From positions 1-64,000 of IMG/VR virus record IMGVR_UViG_3300036398_002892: a stretch of DNA of 64,000 nucleotides, one strand, 5' to 3'. The DNA comes from a virus. This document shows, piece after piece, positions 8,444 through 15,900 of this stretch. The position numbers and the translations under genes were made by a program. Below the pieces are notes generated by a model. The model searched no databases. It worked only from the letters and a program-made list of their open reading frames with translations, and was not told the origin of the DNA. The number at the start of each line of letters is the position of its first letter. Positions within the stretch are counted from its first letter, which is position 1.

Positions 8444-9265
8444 ATGTTTAATAAAAAAATTTTAAAAGAAGGTATTGACGACGCAGGAGCTCCTGATGAA
8501 AAATACTACGCATTTGATTGGGATGATAACATTGTTACAATGCCAACTAAAATTATTTTAAAAGATGATGAAGGTCGTGAAGTAGGTATGTCTACTGAAG
8601 ATTTTGCGGATTATAGAACGGAGATTGGTAATCAACCATTCGAGTATAATGACCATACTATTGTTGGTTTTGCGGATGAACCTTTCAGATATTTCCGGGA
8701 TAAAGGTGATAAACAATTTATTGTTGACGCTATGTTAGCAAAACCAGGTCCTGCTTGGCCTGATTTCGTTGAAGCAATTAATAATGGGTCAATTTTTTCG
8801 ATTGTTACCGCAAGAGGTCACAACCCTAACGTACTTAAACAAGGTGTTTACAATTATATTGTTTCAAACACAAACGGTATAAATTCTAATGAACTAATTA
8901 AGAATTTAGAAAAATATCGTGATTTGGCGGATGAAGAAGAAATATCTAAATCAGAAATGATAAAAGAATATTTAGATATGTGTCGTTTTTATCCGGTGTC
9001 TTTTGGTGAGGGTTCAGCAACAAATCCGGAAGAAGGTAAAATTAAAGCTTTAAAAGAATTTGTTCAATATGTTAAAGATGTTTCAAAAAGAATTCAGAAA
9101 AAAGCTTTCTTAAAAAACAAAATTAGTAATTATTTTGTACCTAAAGTAGGATTTTCAGATGATGATGTAAGAAATGTGGATGTAGTTAAAAAACATTTTG
9201 AGCAAGACCCAGAAAATATTATTAAAACTTATTCAACAGCAGGAGGAATAAAAAAAGAATATTAA
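8444..9265 (+). CDS. HAD-superfamily phosphatase
   Basis: Three HAD motifs are visible: motif I FDWDDN with the nucleophile D25 and acid/base D27, motif II with T122 in IVTARGH, and a motif IV acidic cluster SDDD at 238-241 (GFSDDDVRN). This places it among small HAD phosphohydrolases, the family that includes the 3'-phosphatase domain of T4 polynucleotide kinase, though the substrate cannot be read from sequence. The long cap-like region (about 140-225) is helical and Glu/Lys-rich. It lies between sheath and tube genes, an unusual place for an enzyme. Its N-terminus (MFNKKILKEG) contains a Leu-x-Glu|Gly site like those cut by T4-type prohead proteases, so it could be a packaged protein; that is inference. 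Confidence 0.75.
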   Translation: MFNKKILKEGIDDAGAPDEKYYAFDWDDNIVTMPTKIILKDDEGREVGMSTEDFADYRTEIGNQPFEYNDHTIVGFADEPFRYFRDKGDKQFIVDAMLAKPGPAWPDFVEAINNGSIFSIVTARGHNPNVLKQGVYNYIVSNTNGINSNELIKNLEKYRDLADEEEISKSEMIKEYLDMCRFYPVSFGEGSATNPEEGKIKALKEFVQYVKDVSKRIQKKAFLKNKISNYFVPKVGFSDDDVRNVDVVKKHFEQDPENIIKTYSTAGGIKKEY

Positions 9266-9283
9266 ATAGTTATAATAAATAAG

Positions 9284-9327
9284 AACTAGAAAAACTAGTA
9301 AATTAAAACTAGTATTAAATAAACTAG
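9284..9327. repeat. Four AACTAG repeats between HAD and tube genes
   Basis: AACTAG occurs at 9284, 9293, 9307 and 9322, spaced 9, 14 and 15 nt apart in an otherwise A/T-only stretch of the 172-nt gap 9266-9437. Two are extended to the palindrome ACTAGT. I see no gene in this gap. It could be a binding site array or chance. Confidence 0.3.
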
Positions 9328-9387
9328 ACTGGAAGAGAATGATAATAAATTAAATTCTAAAAGTCAACTAAAATATTTTTTAAATAG

Positions 9388-9400
9388 TGATATTTATTAA
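9388..9400 (+). promoter_or_regulatory. TATTTAT-type candidate promoter of the tube gene
   Basis: GTGATATTTATTAA lies about 38 nt upstream of the tube ATG and is followed by an A-rich leader. This gives the tube its own possible promoter, as expected for a protein needed in many copies. Confidence 0.35.
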
Positions 9401-9437
9401 ATAAAGATAAAATAAATAAAATTAAAAACAAATTGAA

Positions 9438-9926
9438 ATGGCTGATTTATTAATGAAAATGCCCATACCTTACGAACCTAAAAGACAAAATAGGTTTATA
9501 TTACGTTTTCCTTCAACATTAGGGATTAATGAATGGTTCGTAGAATCGGCAGCAAGACCAAAAATAACAATTAATCCTGTTGCGATTCCATTTTTAAACA
9601 CTGAAACATATGTTGCCGGTCGTTTTACTTGGGGTACAATAAATGTTAAATTCCGTGACCCAATTGGACCTTCTGCGTCTCAGGCACTTATGGAATGGGT
9701 ACGTTTATGTGCAGAATCAGTTACCGGACGTATGGGGTATGCTGCGGGTTATAAAAAGAATGTTGACCTTGAGATGTTAGACCCAACGGGTGTAGTTGTT
9801 GAGAAATGGATATTAGAAGGAACTTTCTTATCTGATGTTAACTTTGATTCGTTGGCGTATAGTACAGACGCTTTAGCGACAATATCAGCGGTATTACGTA
9901 TGGATAGATGTATATTAGTTTACTAA
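9438..9926 (+). CDS. Tail tube protein (gp19-like)
   Basis: 162 residues, the normal size for a T4-type tube subunit (T4 gp19 is 163). The pattern is the tail-tube beta-barrel fold: N-terminal PYEPKRQNRFILRFP, a central hairpin region ending in WGTINVKFRDP, a helix (SASQALMEWVRLCAES), and a C-terminal strand pair around LEGTFLSDVNFDSLAYS. Hexameric rings would stack inside the sheath to form the channel for DNA. It follows sheath and precedes the chaperone and tape measure, the T4 order. Flanked by its own candidate promoter and an intrinsic terminator. Confidence 0.92.
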   Translation: MADLLMKMPIPYEPKRQNRFILRFPSTLGINEWFVESAARPKITINPVAIPFLNTETYVAGRFTWGTINVKFRDPIGPSASQALMEWVRLCAESVTGRMGYAAGYKKNVDLEMLDPTGVVVEKWILEGTFLSDVNFDSLAYSTDALATISAVLRMDRCILVY

Positions 9927-9951
9927 AAAATACTTTATATTTAAAATTAAG

Positions 9952-9982
9952 AATCCACATATCAAAAATATGTGGATTTTTT
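9952..9982 (+). terminator. Intrinsic terminator after the tube gene
   Basis: Perfect 10-bp stem AATCCACATA / TATGTGGATT, 7-nt loop, followed by a run of six T. It lies 26 nt after the tube stop. Confidence 0.8.
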
Positions 9983-10039
9983 ATTAACTATTGATAAAAA
10001 AACATATACGATTATATTTTATAATAAAAACAAATTTAT

Positions 10040-10795
10040 ATGGACGAAAGTTTAATTAATGCAGCAACAGAAAATTTCACATTACCACATGACGTGGTAT
10101 CATTACCGAGTGGTGGAATTTTTTATAAATCTAAGAAAAAATCGGTTAAAGTAGGTTATTTAACGGCATCTGATGAAAATTATTTGATTGGTGCAATGGC
10201 TGGTAAAGAAAATATTGTATTTACTTTATTAAGAAATAAATTATATGAACATGATTTACGTCCTGAAGAATTAATGGATGGTGATGTTGAAGCAATTTTA
10301 ATCTTTTTAAGAAATACTTCTTTTGGTCCGGAATATACAATTAATTTAATTGACCCAAGTACTAGTAAAACTTTTTCACACACTGTTGTCTTGGATGAAT
10401 TAAATATTAAACAATGTAAACATCAACCTGATGAAAATGGTTTTTTTACTACAACATTACCTAAAACAGGTGTAACAATTAAATTAAGACCTACCACTTT
10501 TCATGACACTATTGAGTTGGATAAAATGGTTGAACAATATCCCGTGGGAAGACAAGCGCCAAGAATAACTTGGAAATTACAAAAACAAATTGTTGAGATT
10601 GATGGTGATAACGATAGAGGTAAAATAGCGATGTTTGTTGATACTTTACCTATTATGGACTCTAAATACATAAGAACTTTTTTAAGAGAAAATGAACCGT
10701 CATTAGACCTTAAAAGAACTGCAACCGCCCCATCAGGAGAATTGGTATCTTACGAGATAACCTTTGGGGTTGAGTTTTTTCGGCCTTTCTTTTAA
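10040..10795 (+). CDS. gp26-like baseplate hub assembly protein / tail assembly chaperone
   Basis: 251 residues resembling the T4 gp26 baseplate-assembly family. It opens with LPHDVVSLPSGGIFY, followed by a helix-rich segment with LRPEELMDGDVEAILIFLRN, a beta region, and a C-terminus ending EVSYEITF-type strands then FFRPFF. It lies directly before the tape measure, where tail assembly chaperones are normally found. The last 35 nt overlap an open +1 frame that continues into the ORF at 10830, and two shift-prone sites occur there, so a longer frameshifted product of about 298 residues is likely in addition to this one. The C-terminal FFxPFF right at the shift region supports this. Confidence 0.75.
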   Translation: MDESLINAATENFTLPHDVVSLPSGGIFYKSKKKSVKVGYLTASDENYLIGAMAGKENIVFTLLRNKLYEHDLRPEELMDGDVEAILIFLRNTSFGPEYTINLIDPSTSKTFSHTVVLDELNIKQCKHQPDENGFFTTTLPKTGVTIKLRPTTFHDTIELDKMVEQYPVGRQAPRITWKLQKQIVEIDGDNDRGKIAMFVDTLPIMDSKYIRTFLRENEPSLDLKRTATAPSGELVSYEITFGVEFFRPFF

Positions 10796-10796
10796 C
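10775..10796 (+). other. Candidate +1 programmed frameshift site
   Basis: In the gp26-like frame the codons are TTT TTT CGG CCT TTC TTT TAA C. Two +1 slips are plausible: a Phe-tRNA moving from TTT to TTC with the rare CGG codon waiting (10778-10783), or from TTT to TTT with the stop TAA in the A site (10790-10796), an arrangement like the release factor 2 shift site CTT TGA C. Either one leads into the frame of the 10830 ORF, which is open from 10761 to 10937. Confidence 0.5.
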
Positions 10797-10829
10797 TATC
10801 GACAACTACTAATTGAGGAATATTATTTG

Positions 10830-10937
10830 ATGGCTAAATTTATAAGAACATCATATAGTGACTTCAACGAGATGCCTACTTATGTTAGGAAATTTTTAAT
10901 AAACAGAATTCTAGAAGATAATACACCAAAGACCTAA
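10830..10937 (+). CDS. Small ORF, probable frameshift extension of the gp26-like chaperone (gp51-like part)
   Basis: Read from its own ATG it encodes 35 residues starting MAKFIRTSYSDF. The frame is open upstream to 10761, in +1 phase relative to the gp26-like gene, giving the upstream residues NYRQLLIEEYYL. The combined sequence (an Ile-Glu-Glu-Tyr helix, then SDFNEMPTYVRKFLINRI) has the look of the C-terminal part of frameshifted tail assembly chaperones, in which an aromatic residue, a Met-Pro pair and an Arg-containing helix recur. Independent translation is possible because GAGGAA lies 9 nt before the ATG, one of the few Shine-Dalgarno-like sequences in the window. Its stop lies in the left arm of a terminator hairpin. 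Confidence 0.6.
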   Translation: MAKFIRTSYSDFNEMPTYVRKFLINRILEDNTPKT

Positions 10938-10965
10938 ATTAAAATATGTCTTTGGTGTATTTATT
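10920..10965 (+). terminator. 14-bp perfect hairpin before the tape measure gene
   Basis: AATACACCAAAGAC (10920-10933) pairs perfectly with GTCTTTGGTGTATT (10948-10961) across a 14-nt loop. The downstream tract is only moderately T-rich and merges into the TATTTATTTATAA element. Probably an intrinsic terminator or attenuator with a promoter immediately after it. Confidence 0.6.
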
Positions 10966-10970
10966 TATAA
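10958..10970 (+). promoter_or_regulatory. TATTTAT-type candidate promoter of the tape measure gene
   Basis: TATTTATTTATAA contains two overlapping copies of the core and lies 12 nt before the ATG at 10983, partly within the terminator's right arm. Confidence 0.35.
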
Positions 10971-10982
10971 AACAAATTTAAT

Positions 10983-12863
10983 ATGCAAGATGCAAGTAGT
11001 TTAGACGCTAGTGGTCAAAAAGGTAAAGATATTCTTGATTCGTTCGGTAAAGCTTTATTAAGTAATTTTCAAACCGAAGCAGTTGGTAAAGTCGTTGCCG
11101 AACTTGATAAAGGGGCTAGTACCCTTTTAAAACAATTTGGTGTTGGTCAAGAAATGGCTCAAACATTAAGAGCCACTATGGCTGATGCGGTTACTGGTGT
11201 TAGAACTTTAGGTGGGGATATTGATGCGGTTATTAAAACACAAATGGAGGCTTCAAAAGCTTTACAACGAAACGTAATATTATCTGCGGAAGTAAATAAA
11301 GACCTTTATGCAACAGTGAAAGTAACAGGTCAAGAAGTTGGTACGTTAGTATCAGGATTTAAAGATGTTGGAATTGGTGCGGGACGAGTTGCGGGTGAAA
11401 TGAAAAAAGTTGTTGATATTGCTACTCAGTCAGGTGTAAACGCCGCAGATGTTTCGGCAAAAGTTTTACAAAATATGGATGCCCTAAACAAATATAATTT
11501 TGAAGGAGGAGTATCCGGTTTGGCTAAAATGGCTGCTCAAGCGAGTTTATTAAGAATTGATATGAGTCAAACATTGGCGTTTGCGGAAAAAGTATTTGAC
11601 CCGGAAGGGGCTATTGAAATGGCTGCGGCAATGCAAAGATTAGGTGTTTCTCAAAGTAGTTTACTTGACCCACTTAAAATGATGGATTTAGCTCAAAATG
11701 ACCCGGCTGAATTACAAAACCAAATTGCTCAAATGAGTAAACAATTTGTTCAATTAGGTAAAGACGGTAATTTTGAAATTATGCCGGGGGCGAAACGTCA
11801 AATGAGAGAAATATCCAAAGCGATGGGTATACCTTATGAACAATTGACTAAAATGGCGTTAGGTAGTGCTGAATTAGAGGATAAAATGAGTAAAATTCGT
11901 TTTCCTGATTTACCGGGCTTAGATGAAGATAAGCAAAAAATGATAGCCAATATGGCTGAAATGGGTGCTGGAGGTAAATATGAAGTTCAAGTCAAAGATG
12001 AACAAACAGGTGAAACTATTACCAAAGCCCTTGACCAATTAAATGAAAAAGATGTTGCAAATCTTGAAAAAATGGCTAATACCGCTCCAAAAACAATGGA
12101 GGAATTAGCTGTTAGTCAATTAAGTGTTACAGAAAAAATGGCTGCGGATATTAAATCATTGGCAGACCAAACAGGTTTAGGGGCTGCAAGAACTAAAGCG
12201 ATGGGTACTGGTATAAATTTTCTTAGAGATACTTCAACCGCAGTTAGAAAAACACTTTCACCAAAAGAGATGAGTACAAAAAATCTTGCGTCATCAATTG
12301 ACTCAGGTATAGATAAAAATTTAGATGTTCTTAAAAGATTAACAGATGGTGAGATAAGTGCTGGTGAGGCAAGAAAAGAAGTTGGGGAAAATTTAAAAAA
12401 ATTAGGGTCATTACTTAATTCTGCTTATGAAACCGGAATGAAAAACGCCCAAATCGAATCTGAAAAAATAAAAAATGATTACCCTGTGATTGACCAACTT
12501 AAAAAACTTTTATCGGGTGATATAAGTAAGATAGAAAGTAATAAGAAACAGGAAACAAATATTACTCAAACAGAAATTAGTAATGTTAGAAATGCCTCAA
12601 CAATTCCTACTAATACATCACAAACAGCAACTAATCCATCTACTGATAGACCAATTGAAATAACATTAAATCACAATATAGATTTAAAAACAACAGGTAA
12701 TGTTGACACTAACCAAATAGTAATGGCTCTTAAAAATACTGACGTTCAACAAGGTATGGTCGGAGCGTTAAAAGAGGCGATGTATAGTAATGGTTTAATG
12801 GCTCCAACCGCAAACAAAACACAATTAATGAATAGTAATATTAGTGCGAGTTCATTAGCATAA
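10983..12863 (+). CDS. Tape measure-like protein (gp29 position)
   Basis: 626 residues, almost entirely predicted helix and rich in Ala, Lys, Met and Gln. The middle part, with repeated amphipathic helices such as GAIEMAAAMQRLGVSQ and AQMSKQFVQLGKDG, is typical of phage tape measure proteins, which set tail length inside the tube. The C-terminal ~110 residues are Thr/Asn/Ser-rich and probably extended. Position after a tail assembly chaperone and before hub proteins supports the call. It begins with its own ATG after a terminator and TATTTAT element. Length is comparable to T4 gp29 (590). No peptidase or lysozyme motif is seen. Confidence 0.75.
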   Translation: MQDASSLDASGQKGKDILDSFGKALLSNFQTEAVGKVVAELDKGASTLLKQFGVGQEMAQTLRATMADAVTGVRTLGGDIDAVIKTQMEASKALQRNVILSAEVNKDLYATVKVTGQEVGTLVSGFKDVGIGAGRVAGEMKKVVDIATQSGVNAADVSAKVLQNMDALNKYNFEGGVSGLAKMAAQASLLRIDMSQTLAFAEKVFDPEGAIEMAAAMQRLGVSQSSLLDPLKMMDLAQNDPAELQNQIAQMSKQFVQLGKDGNFEIMPGAKRQMREISKAMGIPYEQLTKMALGSAELEDKMSKIRFPDLPGLDEDKQKMIANMAEMGAGGKYEVQVKDEQTGETITKALDQLNEKDVANLEKMANTAPKTMEELAVSQLSVTEKMAADIKSLADQTGLGAARTKAMGTGINFLRDTSTAVRKTLSPKEMSTKNLASSIDSGIDKNLDVLKRLTDGEISAGEARKEVGENLKKLGSLLNSAYETGMKNAQIESEKIKNDYPVIDQLKKLLSGDISKIESNKKQETNITQTEISNVRNASTIPTNTSQTATNPSTDRPIEITLNHNIDLKTTGNVDTNQIVMALKNTDVQQGMVGALKEAMYSNGLMAPTANKTQLMNSNISASSLA

Positions 12864-12876
12864 AATAAAGTACAAT

Positions 12877-12887
12877 CTATTTATAGG
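12877..12887 (+). promoter_or_regulatory. TATTTAT-type candidate promoter
   Basis: CTATTTATAGG is centred about 20 nt upstream of the ATG at 12901, in a 37-nt gap. Confidence 0.3.
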
Positions 12888-12900
12888 TAAATCAGAATAT

Positions 12901-15900
12901 ATGGCAGAGAGTTCATTATCATTTGCATCCACGTCTTCCTTTAGAAATTCACTAATGGTTAAAAACTTGGCACCTTACAGTGTTCAGGGAGTATATACCC
13001 CACCTGTGAGTCAAGTTAATTATGAAACAATTTTAAGTGTTAGTAACGTCATTGATTCTCCGGGTGAGTTAATTACTAATGGTTCTTATTCAAATCTATT
13101 ATATCCGTTAAATGAATATGGTCCTGATGGGGGTTATAGTACTCAAATAAATTTCAACGGACCTCCTTTACCTGTCGCTTCAAATCAAGGGGAATACAAC
13201 CCAAATGACACTGTTTTAGATTTAGTAAATGAGTTTTTCATTGACGCCGCTTATATTCAAAACAGATATGGACCTCAAGGAAGTTTTAATGATTTAGTAA
13301 TTATTACTGACGTTGAGAATAATAATAAAATTTATCAACCTTATTGGGAGCCACCAAGTTTTGCTCCGTCATCGTATTCACCATATAATATTTTATTATC
13401 ACCAAATCCTATTGGTAGTAATGGATTATTATCTCAAGATTCATTTATTGCAAGATTCGGAGCGTCAGAGTTAAATTCTTTATTGAAAAAAAGAATTGAT
13501 GCTGAGTTATTTCAAAATACATTAGGATTAATTAATTTAGAATCTCTACAAGACCCGTTTGAGATTAGTATGATGTTGTCGGGTCAACAACCTTTAGTTT
13601 ATAAAAATTGGAAGATTACCGTACCTGAAAACCCTGTTGTTGCGGCAGCCGACTTCTTAACAAGATTAGCGGGGGCATATTGGCCTGTTTCATTAATACC
13701 TGGTGATTATTTTAACGATAACAACGAAAATAGTCAAACACAACAAACATCAAACGCATTAAACACCGTAAATCAATTAACAGGTGGTTTATTAGGTCCA
13801 ATATTAAACCTTAATAGAAGTGGTTCACAAATATTCTTGGCAAACACCGGTAACGGACAAAGGTCAGTTTTATTTGCAAATATTAATTATAACAGATATC
13901 AACCATCATATGATAAAGATTATGGTTTATTGTTTGGTGTTGCTCAAGGTTTAGTTAACTTATTAGTTCCAAATATTAATCCGGGTAATGGTACGTTAGT
14001 TGGTGGTTATTATGTTGGTAATAGAACATCAGAGCCGTCTTATATTACCTCACCCCCAAATCAAATACCTGTTAACGCATTTGGTCAACAAGACCCTTCA
14101 CCAGTATATGGTCCATCAGAGATGGGTATATTATATGAAGGTAATGAATCAGCTCTTAGTAATTTTGGTTTAGGAGGAAGGTCTTACAGTGACGGTGGAG
14201 GTATTGACGGTGGATTTGTTTGGGTATCTCCAAAATATAAAGCCAATGCCGGATTCCGTGCGATACCGGGTGGTGGTTCAGGAACAATCGATGAGGATTA
14301 TCAATTGGTTAGTGGAAACATTACAAGAGATGAATCGACAAATATTGAGTTCAAAGAAACTTCCATATTAGACCAAACTCAAAGATTAATTGACTCGGCT
14401 GATGGTGTTACGGGTGAAGCCCGTTTAAAACACGTTGGTAATGCGATGAATCAAATTAGTAAGGTATTCCACGATGGGTATAAAGAAATTACTAAAGGTT
14501 CTCAAGTTTTATCATATACTGATAATACAACAGGAGGTGATGCCGGTATAGAATATTGTAGGGTTTTTACTAAAGATAATCCGTATTATACTTACAATGA
14601 TTTACAAAAAACAGATGGTATAACTACATCAGGTAGAAGATTTACACATTCTGTTTTAGATAATACATACAATTTAAATATTGTTCCATTAAGAAATCCG
14701 GGGTCAACAAACATTATAGCAAATAATGTTAATGGAACGGGGGGATATGCTAAAAAATATATGTTCTCAATTGAGAACTTAGCTTGGAGAACATCAAGTA
14801 GACCTGGGTTTACTTATGATGAATTACCTGTTTGTGAGAAAGGTCCAAATGGGGGTAGAGTTATGTGGTTTCCACCTTATGATTTAAAATTTTCAGATAG
14901 TAGTACTGCTAATTGGAATGATACTTCATTTTTAGGTAGACCTGAGCCAATCTATACGTATAAAAATACAAGTAGAAGTGGACAATTAAGTTGGAAGATT
15001 ATTGTGGATAGTCCTTCAGTTATGAATACTATTGTTGAAAAACAATTAAAAGGACAGAGTAAAGAAAGAATTAATTCTATAATCGATTCATTCTTTGCAG
15101 GATGTGTTAAGTATGACATTTATGAATTAGCGTTAAAATTTAATACTATACCTACAAAAGATTTATATACATATCAAGAGATTTTAAGTAATCCAAGATT
15201 AACGGATGAAGAGTTAAAGAATGTTAGCGCTAACATTCCGAGAGAAAATTCTGTACCTCAAGGAGGTGCGGGAACACCTGCAGATGCTGCGGTTCAAACT
15301 GCTAATCCGGACACTTCAATTGATGACTTTAAAAAGAATTATTCTCAATTGGCGTTTTATTTTGATAATGATATTCCTGACCCTAAATCACAGGGGGTTG
15401 TATCATCAGTACCTTATGATGTCACATATTCGGCTTATACCGCACCAACAAACATTACAAAATATGTGGATACCGCAAGTGGAATATTTAACGCTGGTAG
15501 TGTTAATAGAAATGTAAGAGAATTTTTCGATAATATTGTAATATCAAATTTTAATAAAATTGCTAATAATAGTAGTAATTTTATTGTTGATGCTTATAAC
15601 ATATTAAAAGAAAAAAAGGGGACTATTAGTATACAAATGGTTGGGTCGGCATCTGCGACCGCTAGTGTACCGTATAATACTAATTTATCTAAACGAAGAA
15701 ATGACTCAGTAATTCAATTTTTAAAAACATATAAAATTGGTGACGCTAATTTAGCTCCATTTTTTGAAGATAAAACATTTCAAATTACATTACAAAGTGG
15801 TCAAGGTGAACAAATTGTAATTCCTCAAGGTGAGTCAGGTAGTGGTTCTCAAGTTGATTGTAGTAAAAATATTAAATCAAACACAAATACAACAACTTCA

